A DNA stretch of 64,000 bases from Shewanella litorisediminis (GCF_016834455.1 NZ_CP069213.1:50001-114000), one strand, 5' to 3'. Positions 1-12,197 are shown, numbered from the stretch's first letter. The notes: generated by a model from the letters alone, not told the origin. A program made the numbers and translations.

Positions 1-2748
<2,748 letters not shown>

Positions 2749-2892
2749 TACAACCCAGATGGGTTTTGACTGATGGTTGAAGTAGATAGTCTTGAAGAAA
2801 CCAGACTTGATTGAAGTGATAACTCAAGCTCGATAAGCGCATCAGCTTTCTAAATTGCATGTTCTTGCTGATAAGCGAGGGCATAACGAATT

Positions 2893-3012
2893 TGCTTGGT
2901 GACAATAGCATTGTGGAACCACCTGATCCCATTCCGAACTCAGAAGTGAAACGCAATCGCGCCGATGGTAGTGTGGGGTCTCCCCATGTGAGAGTAGGTC
3001 ATTGCCAAGCGC
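2893..3012 (+). rRNA. 5S ribosomal RNA
   Basis: This is a complete 5S rRNA of about 120 nt. It begins TGCTTGGTGACAATAGC, contains the conserved core CCGAACTCAGAAGTGAAACG, and closes with a GCCAAGC end that pairs with the start. It lies 144 nt after the 23S 3' end. No tRNA is visible in that spacer or after the 5S, and there is only one 5S copy. Confidence 0.96.
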
Positions 3013-3026
3013 CCAATAAGTGAAGA

Positions 3027-3052
3027 GGCCACCCAAGCGGGTGGCCTTTTTG
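3027..3052 (+). terminator. Intrinsic terminator of the rRNA operon
   Basis: GGCCACCC (3027-3034) pairs perfectly with GGGTGGCC (3039-3046) across a 4-nt loop and is followed by a T tract. It lies about 15 nt after the 5S 3' end. Confidence 0.9.
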
Positions 3053-3157
3053 CATTTGTTCTACAGCCCGATTATTTCAATTGCGTGCGTCAGTTGGCAC
3101 TATTGCGGTTCAGAACTGAGTGATTTTACTTTCAGCGGTATAATCGGAGAAACGGAA

Positions 3158-3409
3158 GTGGAATGTCGTTTGGGTTGTGGTGCATGCTGTATCGCCCCCT
3201 CTATCAGTAGCCCCATTCCGGGAATGCCGGATGGCAAGCCAGCAGGCGTACGTTGTGTGCAGCTCAGCGATGACAACCTTTGCCTTATCTTCGGCCGCGC
3301 TGACAGACCCAATGTCTGCAGTGACTTTAAAGCCACCATAGATGTCTGTGGCTCCTCCAATGCCGAAGCACTTTGGATTATTACTTCCCTCGAGACACAA
3401 ACCAGCTGA
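3158..3409 (+). CDS. YkgJ-family cysteine-cluster protein
   Basis: This is an 83-residue protein starting at GTG (residues V-E-C-R-L-G-C-G-A-C-C). A GGAGA ribosome site lies 7 nt upstream, which is why this start is preferred over the longer open frame that begins inside the rRNA terminator. The N-terminal CxxxCGACC cluster and later single cysteines (in RCVQLS, NLC and VCSDF) match the YkgJ/UPF0153 (YeiW-like) family. That family is assumed to bind a metal or Fe-S cluster, but its biochemical role is not established. It is followed after 15 nt by nsrR and probably shares its transcript. Confidence 0.85.
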   Translation: MECRLGCGACCIAPSISSPIPGMPDGKPAGVRCVQLSDDNLCLIFGRADRPNVCSDFKATIDVCGSSNAEALWIITSLETQTS

Positions 3410-3424
3410 TTGTAGGTGAGCTAA

Positions 3425-3880
3425 ATGCAACTGACCCGCTATACGGATTTTGGGATTCGCACCCTGATGTATATGGCTGTTCAACCTGAGCGTACGGCTC
3501 TGTTCCGTATTGCAGAAATCACGGATGTATTTGATTTATCACCAAACCACGTATCCAAAATCGTACATCATCTGGGTAAAGCCGGCTATTTGCACACTGT
3601 CAGAGGCAAGGCTGGAGGCTTTCGGCTTGCCAAACCGGCTGCTGAGATAAACCTTGGTGCCCTGGTTCGTGAGCTTGAGCATTCCCTGGCTCCCATCGAT
3701 TGCAGTAAACCCTATTGCCGCTTGCTGCCAGCGTGTCAGTTAAAGGGGGTTTTGGCCAATGCAGTGCAGGCATATTTGGCTGTGTTGGATCAGTACCAGC
3801 TGGCCGACATAGTCACCAACAGAGAAGAGTTGTTGGCTTTGCTGCCAGACTCGACTATTTCAATCTTACAACTGGACTAG
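3425..3880 (+). CDS. nsrR: Nitric-oxide-sensing transcriptional repressor NsrR
   Basis: This is a 151-residue Rrf2-family regulator. The N-terminal winged helix-turn-helix (about residues 1-80, with SPNHVSKIVHHL as the recognition region) is followed by the Fe-S cluster cysteines C93, C98 and C104 in the spacing typical of NsrR. In known NsrR proteins the [4Fe-4S] or [2Fe-2S] cluster reacts with NO and relieves repression of hmp and other NO-detoxification genes; none of those targets lies in this window. It probably forms an operon with the upstream cysteine-cluster gene. Its last 26 bp overlap the convergent 3' end of yibQ. Confidence 0.92.
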   Translation: MQLTRYTDFGIRTLMYMAVQPERTALFRIAEITDVFDLSPNHVSKIVHHLGKAGYLHTVRGKAGGFRLAKPAAEINLGALVRELEHSLAPIDCSKPYCRLLPACQLKGVLANAVQAYLAVLDQYQLADIVTNREELLALLPDSTISILQLD

Positions 3881-4607
3881 CACCTTGTTGCTGAGCCAGG
3901 CGGTAGGGCAGTAGCTCAGAGGTTGGAACCAGGTTAATTCCTTCGTCCCTGAGCCTGTGAAGGTTGGCTTTGAGGAACTTTACCGTTGCCGGATGGGGGT
4001 GGGCGATAGCCACCACAAATCCCTGCTGATGTGCCTGTTCCATCATGAGTTTGAATTGCTTTTCCAAGCCACGTTTGCTGGTGTCATTATCGAGAAAAAC
4101 ATGACGTTTAAGCAAAGGAACGCCGAGCTGGTCGGCTTTGGCACCTGCCTTGCTGTACTTGGTTGTTAAACTGTCGACAAAGTATAAATTGTTGTGCTTT
4201 AGCCTCTCCATCACCCACTGCATATGGCTGTCCAGCTGTGTGAGCATGCTACCCATGTGATTATTTGCCCCCTTGGCAAAGGGAATTCTCACCATGGCGT
4301 CATCTACTTTGCGTTTGATCTCCTGTTCATTCATATCACTGGTAAGCCCCCCCTGACCGAGCGGTCTGGCGTTCAGTGATTGCATGGGGAGATGGAGCAT
4401 GATCTCATGGCCCCGTTGGTGCCCTTTACCCGCAAGTTTGACGCCGAGGGGGCTAGATGGGATCACAGAAAGGGTGATGTCTTTTGGAAGTGACAGGACG
4501 TCCTCATCGGTATGACGATAGCCAATATCGTCGATGATGATAGCCAGTTGGGCCCCGTGGGCTGTAAACATCCCTGCTGCTAGCAGCAAACCAATCAAAT
4601 AGCGCAC
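3855..4607 (-). CDS. yibQ: Divergent polysaccharide deacetylase family protein (YibQ)
   Basis: This is a 250-residue protein with an N-terminal signal peptide (cleavage expected after about residue 18, HGA-Q), so it should be periplasmic. The body matches the divergent polysaccharide deacetylase (DUF610) family: a DDIGY motif near residues 26-30, HLPM, a NNHMGS segment and a C-terminal IAHPHP motif. The biochemical substrate of YibQ is not established. It is the last gene of the gpmM-envC-ctpA-yibQ run, 21 nt after ctpA, and the same cluster links it to cell-wall hydrolysis control in enterobacteria. The 3' end overlaps nsrR on the other strand. Confidence 0.88.
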   Translation of the reverse strand: MRYLIGLLLAAGMFTAHGAQLAIIIDDIGYRHTDEDVLSLPKDITLSVIPSSPLGVKLAGKGHQRGHEIMLHLPMQSLNARPLGQGGLTSDMNEQEIKRKVDDAMVRIPFAKGANNHMGSMLTQLDSHMQWVMERLKHNNLYFVDSLTTKYSKAGAKADQLGVPLLKRHVFLDNDTSKRGLEKQFKLMMEQAHQQGFVVAIAHPHPATVKFLKANLHRLRDEGINLVPTSELLPYRLAQQQGASPVVRLK

Positions 4608-4628
4608 TAAGTTATCGTTTTTATGTAG

Positions 4629-5825
4629 TTATTTTTGGTTTTCAATCCAGGCAATGGCCGATGCCAAGGTCTGATCTTCAAGTTGAGTTTTCGGTTGTTC
4701 TGAGCCGATTATAGGCATATCGGCGGCATCTTTAACAGTATTCTGAGCGGCAATTTTAATATCAGGCTCTATGCCTTTGGCATGAATATTATGGCCTTTT
4801 GGGGTGTTGTAATGGGCAATGGTAAGCTTGATGGCGCTGTCCATATTGACGGTGGGGATAAGGCTTTGCACAGTGCCTTTGCCAAAGCTGGTTTCACCGA
4901 TAAGCAAGGCTCTGCCATTCTCCTGCAGCGCTGCGGCAAGTACTTCCGAGGCTGAGGCAGACCCCTTATTGATAAGCACCATCATGGGGACGTTGGTCAT
5001 CAAGGTTTGCGGCGAGGCGAAGTAGTCAGAATTGGCATCGAAGTACCGCCCAGATGTGGAGACGATACGCCCCTTTGCCAGAAACAAGTCGGCAATTCTG
5101 ATGGCTTGATCCAAAAGCCCCCCCGGATTATTCCGCAAATCGAGGATGAGTCCCTTGGGGGATTTCCATTGGCTGAGCTGCTGTACGAGCTCTTCTGTGG
5201 TGTTGTCCTGAAAACTGGTGAGCCGAACATAGGCAATGTCGCCCTCTAACCAACGTCCCTGAACCGATGCCACAGAAATGGTCGCAGGCCTTAGGGTGAC
5301 CTGATAGCTGAGTTTGTCACTGTGCTCCAGTGTCAGGGTGATGGGTAGGTCATTCAGGCTGTGGTAGCGAATTTCTGCCAGCACAGTATTGAGATCCATG
5401 TCAGCCACCTGATGCGCATTCACAGCAATAATGGTATCGCCGGCCATAATTCCGGCTTTGTCGGCGGGAGAGCCGGAAAAGGGCGACACGATACGTATGA
5501 GTTTGTTGTCAGAAGCAATTTCAAAGCCGTAGCCGAAGTACTCACCCCGGTTGGTATCGCGGATATTGATAAGATCCTGATGAGACAGGTAGCCCGAATA
5601 GGGGTCGAGCTTTTTGAACATGCCCTCAATGGCGCCTTCGACGAGTTCATCCCTGCTTATCTGATTCACATAATAGGTCTCTATGGTGTCCATGATGTCT
5701 ACCAACAATGGGTAGTCATACTGGCTGAGCACTGAACGGGCGTTTTCCTGCCCGGAGAGACTGACTGAAATGCCCAGCGCCAAACCGAAGACCATGGCAC
5801 CGAGATAACGGATGAACTGCTTCAT
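4629..5825 (-). CDS. ctpA: S41-family C-terminal processing peptidase (CtpA-like)
   Basis: This is a 398-residue protease with an N-terminal hydrophobic signal or anchor (residues 7-24). A PDZ domain (about 95-170, with GYGFEI and SPADKAGI) is followed by the S41 catalytic domain. The Ser-Lys dyad is visible as S291 in GSASASE and K316 in FGKGTVQ, 25 residues apart as in E. coli Prc. The family cleaves periplasmic proteins near their C termini and often controls murein hydrolases. It sits between envC and yibQ, 30 nt after envC, so a role in regulating septal wall cleavage is a reasonable inference. E. coli lacks a ctpA at this place. Confidence 0.93.
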   Translation of the reverse strand: MKQFIRYLGAMVFGLALGISVSLSGQENARSVLSQYDYPLLVDIMDTIETYYVNQISRDELVEGAIEGMFKKLDPYSGYLSHQDLINIRDTNRGEYFGYGFEIASDNKLIRIVSPFSGSPADKAGIMAGDTIIAVNAHQVADMDLNTVLAEIRYHSLNDLPITLTLEHSDKLSYQVTLRPATISVASVQGRWLEGDIAYVRLTSFQDNTTEELVQQLSQWKSPKGLILDLRNNPGGLLDQAIRIADLFLAKGRIVSTSGRYFDANSDYFASPQTLMTNVPMMVLINKGSASASEVLAAALQENGRALLIGETSFGKGTVQSLIPTVNMDSAIKLTIAHYNTPKGHNIHAKGIEPDIKIAAQNTVKDAADMPIIGSEQPKTQLEDQTLASAIAWIENQK

Positions 5826-5855
5826 AAAGGCCCCCTGTTCAGTGGGAGCCTGATA

Positions 5856-6992
5856 TCAACGCCTGCAGTAGTTTGCCGGGTCGACAGCCTGCCCCTTGTG
5901 CCTTATTTCAAAGTATAGGCCAGGCTGAGTTTGGCCACCGGAACGTCCAACCAGTGCAATGGTTTCGCCACTGCTGACTGTGTCTCCAGGGCTTTTAAGC
6001 AGTGCTTGGGCATGGCCATAAAGGCTCATGTAGCCCTGGCCGTGATCCAGCACCAACACCATACCAAAGCCTTTTAGCCAGTCGGCGTAAATGACTTTGC
6101 CATCAGAGATAGCGGTAATGCTCTGACCTTCCGGCGCAGAAAGGAGCACACCTTTCCACTTAATTTGTCCTGAACGGGTATTGCCAAAGGCCTCAGTCAA
6201 GCGTCCTTTGGTGGGCCAGTTCAGCTTGCCACGCTGATTCCCCAGGCCAATCAGTTTGGGGCTGGCCTTAACTGCTTTTACGGCCTGCTCCAGTACACGT
6301 TTGAGGCTGGCTTCTTCTATTTGCAGTTGCTCCAGTTCAGCGCCGCGCGAGCTTAGGGTTTTCTGCAGCTCCTTCAGCGTTGCCTGGCGCTGTGCCTGTT
6401 CGGTTTCCAGCGCCTTCACCTGCGCCTGCTGTTCAATTGCAAGCTGGTTGAGCTTTTCTTGTTCATCCAGCTGCTGCGCATGGTTTTGTCTCAGCTCATC
6501 CATGGTCTGTTTCAGCTCATTGATGGCCTTGATGCGGGCATTGTTGAGATATTGGTAATAGGCCAGCATGCGCTCTATGGTGGCGGGATTTTGTTGGCTG
6601 AGCAGCATCTTGGTGTAGTCGTGGTTACCGGCCAGGTAGGCGCTTGCCAGTTGTTTGGAAAGGGATTCCTGCTGAGTGGCTTTCTGGGCGTTGAGGGTTT
6701 TGCTGCGACTCTTGAGGCCATCGAGTTTACTGTCGACTTGTTTGAGGCTTGCCTGGGTAATTGCCATGGCCTTGGCGACCTTGGCAATAGCTTGCTCGTC
6801 TTGCTTCAGCAGACCCTGCAATTTTTCACGCTGTTTACTGGTGTCTTTCAGTGCACTTTGCTGTTTGGCTATCTGACTTTGGAGCGATTTAAGCTCAGCC
6901 TGACGCCGCGCCAGATCATCGGCCTGGAGCGGCAGTGATAGCAAAAGAAAGCCAGCGATAACGCCGGCTTTCCACAGTAAGTGCTGTGACAA
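5856..6992 (-). CDS. envC: Murein hydrolase activator EnvC
   Basis: This is a 378-residue exported protein. A signal peptide (residues 1-24, LPLQADD) is followed by a long coiled coil (about 25-245, rich in Q, K, E and A) and a C-terminal LytM/M23 domain. The LytM domain is degenerate. The segment that should carry the first HxxxD metal ligands reads KGVLLSA, and the final HxH is replaced by YFEIR; only the His in LYGH remains. This is the known state of EnvC, which is not itself a hydrolase but activates the amidases AmiA and AmiB at the septum. It begins 5 nt after gpmM ends, the same order as in E. coli. Confidence 0.94.
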   Translation of the reverse strand: MSQHLLWKAGVIAGFLLLSLPLQADDLARRQAELKSLQSQIAKQQSALKDTSKQREKLQGLLKQDEQAIAKVAKAMAITQASLKQVDSKLDGLKSRSKTLNAQKATQQESLSKQLASAYLAGNHDYTKMLLSQQNPATIERMLAYYQYLNNARIKAINELKQTMDELRQNHAQQLDEQEKLNQLAIEQQAQVKALETEQAQRQATLKELQKTLSSRGAELEQLQIEEASLKRVLEQAVKAVKASPKLIGLGNQRGKLNWPTKGRLTEAFGNTRSGQIKWKGVLLSAPEGQSITAISDGKVIYADWLKGFGMVLVLDHGQGYMSLYGHAQALLKSPGDTVSSGETIALVGRSGGQTQPGLYFEIRHKGQAVDPANYCRR

Positions 6993-6997
6993 ATGGC

Positions 6998-8539
6998 TTA
7001 CTCTTTAGTGGTGATGAGCACTCGTCCGGTCATTTCTGCCGGGATGTCCTGTCCCATTAGGTTCAGCATGGTGGGTGCTATGTCGCTCAGTCGACCACCT
7101 TCAGCGATGCTGGCATCCCGGCCCACATAAATGAAGGGTACCAGCTCGCTGGTGTGGGCGGTGTGTGCCTGACCCGTCGAAGGGTCTCGCATCTGCTCGG
7201 CGTTGCCGTGGTCGGCAGTGATAAGACATTCACCCCCCACTTTGGCCAGAGCATCTACCACGCGGCCGATGCAGGTATCAACGGCTTCACAGGCTTTGAC
7301 GGCGGCATCGAAGTTGCCGGTGTGCCCGACCATGTCCCCATTGGGGTAGTTACAGATGATGACATCATACTTAGCAGATTCAATCGCTTCCACCAATTTA
7401 TCCGTCAGCTCTGTTGAGCTCATTTCGGGTTGCAGGTCGTAGGTTGCTACCTTGGGTGAATTGATGAGGATACGGTCTTCACCCTCAAATGGCTGTTCTT
7501 TACCGCCATTGAAGAAGAAGGTGACGTGGGCGTACTTCTCGGTTTCGGAGATGCGCAGTTGTGTCTTGCCGCTGTTTTGCAGCACTTCGCCCAGGGTGTT
7601 AACCAGGTCTTCCGATGGGAAGGCGATGTCGCCCTGAATGTCACCGGCGTATTCGGTCAGCATCACAAAGTGGGTTTTTGGCGTAACGGTACGCTCAAAT
7701 CCGGCAAAGGCAGGATCGGTAAAGCTGCGGCTGATTTGACGTGCGCGGTCGGCGCGGAAGTTCATAAAAATCAGCGCATCATTATCGTTCAGGCTCACGC
7801 TGTTGCCATCTGCATCCACAACCGCAGTGGGGGCAACAAACTCATCGTTCTCTTCTCGGCTGTAGGCGGCTTCCAACGCTTCGACAGCGTTGCTGGCAGT
7901 GTGCTTGCCCTTGCCTTGAGTGATGAGGTCATAGGCCTGCACAACGCGATCCCAGCGATTATCCCTGTCCATGGCAAAGTAGCGGCCCACGATAGAGGCA
8001 ATGCGGCCCACGTTCAGCGAGGCAAACAGCTCGGTGAAGTGCGCCAGGCTGCCTTTGGCACTGCGTGGCGGGGTGTCGCGGCCATCGAGGAAGGCATGGA
8101 GGTAAACCTTGTTGGCACCGCGTTTTGCTGCCATGCGGATCATGGCTTCAATATGTTCTTCGTGGCTGTGCACGCCACCGGTTGACAGCAGGCCCATGAT
8201 ATGCACCGCGCCATTGGCGGCAATAGCGGCATCCACGGCCTTGCACAGGGCAGGGTTATGGTCAAATTCACCGTCTTCGATGGCCTTGCTGATGCGGGTC
8301 AGTTCCTGATACACAATTCGACCGGAGCCCAGGTTGATGTGGCCCACTTCGGAGTTACCCATCTGGCCATCGGGCAGGCCCACATCGTGGCCTGAGCCAG
8401 AGATAAGGCCGTTGGGGTAATTGGCTTTCAGACTATCCAGTACAGGTGTTCTGGCGTGAAAAATGGCATTGCTCTCCTGATCTTCACGATAGCCCCAGCC
8501 ATCGAGGATCAGTAATGCCAGAGGACGTTTGGTTGTCAT
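6998..8539 (-). CDS. gpmM: 2,3-bisphosphoglycerate-independent phosphoglycerate mutase
   Basis: This is a 513-residue Mn-dependent enzyme that interconverts 3- and 2-phosphoglycerate in glycolysis. The metal ligand D13 lies in LDGWG and the phospho-accepting serine S63 in GNSEVGH. Further metal motifs include [19 protein letters not shown] and [10 protein letters not shown]. The start is placed at the ATG giving [16 protein letters not shown], preceded by a GAGG element; a longer open frame adds 20 unlikely residues. It is the first gene of the gpmM-envC-ctpA-yibQ run and is transcribed divergently from yibN. Confidence 0.97.
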   Translation of the reverse strand: MTTKRPLALLILDGWGYREDQESNAIFHARTPVLDSLKANYPNGLISGSGHDVGLPDGQMGNSEVGHINLGSGRIVYQELTRISKAIEDGEFDHNPALCKAVDAAIAANGAVHIMGLLSTGGVHSHEEHIEAMIRMAAKRGANKVYLHAFLDGRDTPPRSAKGSLAHFTELFASLNVGRIASIVGRYFAMDRDNRWDRVVQAYDLITQGKGKHTASNAVEALEAAYSREENDEFVAPTAVVDADGNSVSLNDNDALIFMNFRADRARQISRSFTDPAFAGFERTVTPKTHFVMLTEYAGDIQGDIAFPSEDLVNTLGEVLQNSGKTQLRISETEKYAHVTFFFNGGKEQPFEGEDRILINSPKVATYDLQPEMSSTELTDKLVEAIESAKYDVIICNYPNGDMVGHTGNFDAAVKACEAVDTCIGRVVDALAKVGGECLITADHGNAEQMRDPSTGQAHTAHTSELVPFIYVGRDASIAEGGRLSDIAPTMLNLMGQDIPAEMTGRVLITTKE

Positions 8540-8667
8540 CTTGGTGTTAACCTCAAAATTGATAATTGGAAGAAGTGTTGGAATCGGAAAATTGTTCAAA
8601 TATTACTACGACAGCCCCCGGGGGACAAAGGCATTTGCCCCGATTGCGACCATCGGCGGATTTTGTG

Positions 8668-8684
8668 AATAAGGCCGCCTTATT
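8668..8684. promoter_or_regulatory. Perfect inverted repeat between gpmM and yibN
   Basis: AATAAGGC (8668-8675) and GCCTTATT (8677-8684) are perfect inverted arms around one base, in the divergent promoter region. This is a possible operator. No T tract follows on either strand, so it is not a terminator, and I cannot name a binding protein. Confidence 0.4.
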
Positions 8685-8725
8685 GACGGAGTGCCGGGCT
8701 GATTTGCTGCATTCTGGTGTCTTGA

Positions 8726-8734
8726 TGGTATACT
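8726..8734 (+). promoter_or_regulatory. Extended -10 promoter for yibN-secB-gpsA
   Basis: TGgTATACT is an extended -10 element (TG at 8726-8727, TATACT at 8729-8734), 42 nt before the yibN start codon. No strong -35 box is visible, which fits an extended -10 promoter. Confidence 0.5.
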
Positions 8735-8776
8735 CTCTGCCCACATTGTTTCAGGTATCCTTACAGACGGAATATC

Positions 8777-9205
8777 ATGCAAGAATACATCGAGTTTTTC
8801 AGGGCGAACCCCATGCTCAGCCTGGCTTGGCTGGGTCTGTTTTTGGCAGTGGTGATTACTACTGTTAAGTCTATGACTTCCAAAGTTAAGCACATCAGCA
8901 CCCAAGAGCTGGTGCAGCTGGTTAACAAACAAAACGCCAAGGTAGTGGATGTTCGCGGCAAAGAAGAATTCCGCAAAGGCCACATCGTTGATGCGCTGAA
9001 CATCACCATGTCAGAAATCAAAAATAATCAGATTTCTGCCCTTGAAAGCGCCAAGAAGAGCCCCATTATATTGGTATGCAACGCTGGCATGACTTCTGCC
9101 CAGGCGGCGCAATTACTGGTTGCCCAAGGTTTTGAGCAGGTATACAGCCTCAAAGGCGGTATGGGTGATTGGCAAGCGGCCAATCTGCCGGTGAAGAAGC
9201 GCTGA
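8777..9205 (+). CDS. yibN: Membrane-anchored rhodanese-like protein (YibN)
   Basis: This is a 142-residue protein with one N-terminal transmembrane helix (about residues 13-30). It is followed by a single rhodanese domain with the DVRGKEEFRKGHI motif and the active-site loop CNAGMTS, whose cysteine is C101. Rhodanese domains carry sulfur as a persulfide on this cysteine; the physiological acceptor of YibN is not settled. It is the first gene of a plus-strand run with secB and gpsA. The enterobacterial order is yibN-grxC-secB-gpsA, and grxC is absent here. Confidence 0.9.
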   Translation: MQEYIEFFRANPMLSLAWLGLFLAVVITTVKSMTSKVKHISTQELVQLVNKQNAKVVDVRGKEEFRKGHIVDALNITMSEIKNNQISALESAKKSPIILVCNAGMTSAQAAQLLVAQGFEQVYSLKGGMGDWQAANLPVKKR

Positions 9206-9426
9206 GCACTGCGCTACACGTTGTTTTGGGGAGTGACACTGACGTTGCTCCCCCGGGTGCATCAAGTACCCTTTTTAGTCGGCAAAGGCTTTTGAAGTTT
9301 TTTTAGCTGGCAAGATCTGAACCGGGACGGTACTGAGATCCATTGCGGCCTCAAAAGCCCAGCCCATAACTATATGGCTTTCAATGAAAAAGCCGACTTA
9401 ACATATTGATTGACAGGTAGGAAATT

Positions 9427-9906
9427 ATGGCTGAAGTAGCAAATAACGAACAACAAGCCCCACAGTTCAACATTCAACGTATTTACACCAAGGATGTGTC
9501 TTTTGAGACACCAAACAGCCCAGCCGTATTCCAGAAAGAGTGGAATCCAGAAGTGAAACTGGATCTGGACACCCGCAGCACCAAGCTGGCCGATGACATT
9601 TTTGAAGTGGTTCTGTCTCTGACCGTCACTGCCAAAAACGGCGACGAAACCGCATTCCTGTGCGAAGTACAGCAAGCCGGTATTTTCCACATTGGTGGTT
9701 TAACCGAGCCACAACTGGCACATTCTCTGGGTGCATACTGCCCCAACATCCTGTTCCCGTATGCCCGTGAATCTGTGGCCAGCATGGTTTCCCGCGGCAC
9801 CTTCCCTCAGCTGAACCTGGCGCCGGTAAACTTTGATGCTCTGTTTGCCCAGTACGTGCAACAGCGCGCCGCTGCCGCTCAGCAGACTGAAGAAGCCAAC
9901 GCGTAA
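9427..9906 (+). CDS. secB: Protein-export chaperone SecB
   Basis: This is a 159-residue protein, the usual length for SecB. It contains the family sequences [12 protein letters not shown] near the N terminus, QQAGIF in the middle and [11 protein letters not shown] followed by [15 protein letters not shown]. SecB is a cytosolic tetramer that keeps preproteins unfolded and hands them to SecA. A weak ribosome site, GACAGGTAGGAAATT, precedes the ATG. The 220-nt gap from yibN may contain a separate promoter, but none is convincing. gpsA follows after 6 nt, so the two are co-transcribed. Confidence 0.97.
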   Translation: MAEVANNEQQAPQFNIQRIYTKDVSFETPNSPAVFQKEWNPEVKLDLDTRSTKLADDIFEVVLSLTVTAKNGDETAFLCEVQQAGIFHIGGLTEPQLAHSLGAYCPNILFPYARESVASMVSRGTFPQLNLAPVNFDALFAQYVQQRAAAAQQTEEANA

Positions 9907-9912
9907 CAAGCG

Positions 9913-10932
9913 ATGAAAGACACTGCCGATATCACGGTACTGGGGGCGGGCTCTTATGGCACCGCCCTTGCCATTTCTTTGGCCAGTAACGGACACAAGA
10001 CCTTGCTGTGGGGTCATGACCCCGAGCACATCGCCACCCTGAGCCGTGAGCGCTGCAATGCCGCTTTTCTGCCCGGCATAAGCTTCCCCGATTGTCTGGT
10101 GATGGAAGCCGATTTAGGTAAAGCACTGGCTGCATCGCGCAACGTGCTGGTGGTGGTACCCAGCCATGTATTTGGTGATGTACTGCGCCAGGCCAAATCA
10201 TTACTGCGTGCCGATGCCCGCATCGTGTGGGCGACTAAAGGCCTGGAGCCCGAAACCGGACGTTTGCTGCAGGATGTCGCCCGCGATGCGCTGGGCGATG
10301 CCTTCCCGTTGGCGGTGCTTTCAGGGCCTACCTTTGCCAAAGAGCTGGCCGCTGGCTTACCAACGGCAATCTCGGTCGCGGGCACAGATGCTGGCTTTAC
10401 TGAGGATTTGGTGGAGCTGCTCCACAGCCCCAAACGCCTGCGGGTATATGCCAACGACGATTTTATCGGGTTGCAACTGGGCGGCGCGGTGAAAAACGTG
10501 ATAGCCATCGGCGCCGGTATGAGTGACGGCATTGGCTTTGGTGCCAACGCCCGCACTGCGCTAATCACCCGTGGTTTGGTTGAACTCAGTCGCCTCGGTG
10601 AGGCCCTGGGTGCACAGCAGGCAACCTTTATGGGGATGGCTGGTCTTGGGGACTTGGTGCTGACCTGTACCGATAACCAGTCCCGCAATCGTCGCTTCGG
10701 TTTGGCTCTGGGCAAAGGTTGTGATGTGAATACTGCCCAGACCGAAATCGGTCAGGTGGTTGAGGGCTATCGCAACACCAAGGAAGTCTTCACTCTGGCG
10801 AAACGCCTTGGAGTAGAAATGCCCATCACAGAGCAAATCTACGCGGTACTCTACCAGGGTAAATCCCCGCTGGATGCCGCCAAAGAATTGTTGGCTCGAG
10901 AGAAAAAATCCGAGACCGCTGCGGCCGATTAA
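9913..10932 (+). CDS. gpsA: Glycerol-3-phosphate dehydrogenase [NAD(P)+]
   Basis: This is a 339-residue cytosolic enzyme that reduces dihydroxyacetone phosphate to sn-glycerol 3-phosphate for phospholipid synthesis. The N-terminal nucleotide-binding motif is [10 protein letters not shown] (about residues 12-21), with VVVPSH and the WATKGLE segment typical of GpsA. The catalytic-region motifs [13 protein letters not shown] and the family signature around [13 protein letters not shown] follow. Gene order and 6-nt spacing place it in one transcript with secB. An intrinsic terminator follows directly. Confidence 0.97.
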   Translation: MKDTADITVLGAGSYGTALAISLASNGHKTLLWGHDPEHIATLSRERCNAAFLPGISFPDCLVMEADLGKALAASRNVLVVVPSHVFGDVLRQAKSLLRADARIVWATKGLEPETGRLLQDVARDALGDAFPLAVLSGPTFAKELAAGLPTAISVAGTDAGFTEDLVELLHSPKRLRVYANDDFIGLQLGGAVKNVIAIGAGMSDGIGFGANARTALITRGLVELSRLGEALGAQQATFMGMAGLGDLVLTCTDNQSRNRRFGLALGKGCDVNTAQTEIGQVVEGYRNTKEVFTLAKRLGVEMPITEQIYAVLYQGKSPLDAAKELLAREKKSETAAAD

Positions 10933-10949
10933 AAGCCGTACTGAGCCCG

Positions 10950-10983
10950 AAAAAAGGATGCTAGAATTGGCGTCCTTTTTTTA
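10950..10983 (+). terminator. Intrinsic terminator after gpsA
   Basis: GGATGC (10956-10961) pairs with GCGTCC (10970-10975) with one G-T pair and an 8-nt loop, flanked by an A run on the left and a T run on the right. Confidence 0.8.
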
Positions 10984-11003
10984 TGTCCGGGAGTAACAGG
11001 CGG

Positions 11004-12197
11004 ATGTCAGAGTGTAAGCATCATCAGGTCATCATTATCGGCGCGGGGGCGGCGGGGCTTATGTGTGCCCTGACGGCAGGTTACCGTGGCCGGGATGTGC
11101 TGCTGCTGGACAACGCCAAACAGCTGGGACGTAAAATTCTTATCAGTGGTGGTGGGCGCTGTAACTTCACCAACCTGCAAACCCAGCCATCGGCATACCT
11201 CTGCGCTAATCCACACTTTGTAAAATCGGCGCTGGCGCGTTTCACCCAATGGGACTTTATCGCCATGGTGGAGCGGCACGGTATTGCCTACCACGAAAAG
11301 ACACTCGGTCAGCTGTTTTGTGATGAGTCGGCCAAAGACATAGTGGAGATGCTGACCACCGAATGTGATTGGGCCGGTGTGAAGATTCAGCTTCGCACTG
11401 AGGTGCTTAACGTAAGCAAAATCGAATCCGGCTTTCTGCTGCAAACCAGCGAAGGTAACTACAGCTGCGAGTCTCTGGTAATTGCCACCGGCGGCTTGTC
11501 TATGCCAAAGCTTGGCGCAACGCCCTTTGGATTCAAACTGGCACAGCAATTTGGTTTGCGGGTGCTGCCCACGACCGCCGGCTTGGTACCCTTTACCTTA
11601 CAGCCAGATGACAAGAGCCATTTCGAGTGCCTGGCCGGGGTGAGTTTGCTGGTTACTGTCACTTCCGAGTCCGGTCAGTCGTTTTCTGAGGCGCTGCTCT
11701 TTACCCACAGAGGGATTTCCGGGCCTGCCATATTGCAGATTTCGTCATATTGGAAGCCGGGCGAAGCCGTGAGTATTGATCTCTTGCCGGGATTGAATTT
11801 TGTCGATTGGTACAAAACAATTAGTGTTGAATCGCCAAAATTGTCAATCAAGAACGCACTATCACGCCTGCTTCCCAAGCGATTTGTGGAGCGATTGCAG
11901 GAGATAGGTGCAATTCCGGATAAGGCGCTTAACCAGTTTTCCAGGGCAGAAGTGGATGCCATGGCAGACTACTTCGCCCATTGGTCCATTTCGCCCGGTG
12001 GTACTGAGGGTTATCGTACGGCCGAAGTGACTTTGGGTGGCGTCTGTACCGATGGGTTGTCTTCCAAAACAATGGAGGCCAAGGCCTGCAAAGGGCTTTA
12101 TTTCATTGGTGAAGTGGTAGATGTTACGGGCTGGCTGGGTGGCTACAATTTCCAGTGGGCCTGGAGCTCGGGCCATGCCGCCGGCGAAGCCGTATAA
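11004..12197 (+). CDS. NAD(P)/FAD-dependent oxidoreductase, BaiN/YhiN family
   Basis: This is a 397-residue flavoprotein of the HI0933/YhiN family. The FAD-binding motif IIIGAGAAGLMCA lies at the N terminus, followed by the family signature GRKILISGGGRCNFTN. A second dinucleotide-contact motif VIATGG lies near the middle, and GGYNFQWAWSSGHAAG at the C terminus. The physiological substrate of YhiN-type proteins is not established. The start at 11004 is preferred because the earlier ATG at 10983 lies in the T run of the gpsA terminator and GGGAG at 10989 fits the later ATG. Ends that pair weakly (12220-12245) may form its terminator. Confidence 0.88.
   Translation: MSECKHHQVIIIGAGAAGLMCALTAGYRGRDVLLLDNAKQLGRKILISGGGRCNFTNLQTQPSAYLCANPHFVKSALARFTQWDFIAMVERHGIAYHEKTLGQLFCDESAKDIVEMLTTECDWAGVKIQLRTEVLNVSKIESGFLLQTSEGNYSCESLVIATGGLSMPKLGATPFGFKLAQQFGLRVLPTTAGLVPFTLQPDDKSHFECLAGVSLLVTVTSESGQSFSEALLFTHRGISGPAILQISSYWKPGEAVSIDLLPGLNFVDWYKTISVESPKLSIKNALSRLLPKRFVERLQEIGAIPDKALNQFSRAEVDAMADYFAHWSISPGGTEGYRTAEVTLGGVCTDGLSSKTMEAKACKGLYFIGEVVDVTGWLGGYNFQWAWSSGHAAGEAV

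Noticed and set aside
2749..2892. Possible tRNA in the 23S-5S spacer
   Set aside because: No cloverleaf or TTCGA-type arm is present in this 144-nt spacer.
3139..3144. TATAAT before the Cys-cluster gene
   Set aside because: A start from this box would fall after the GGAGA ribosome site, and no -35 box is present, so I do not call it the promoter.
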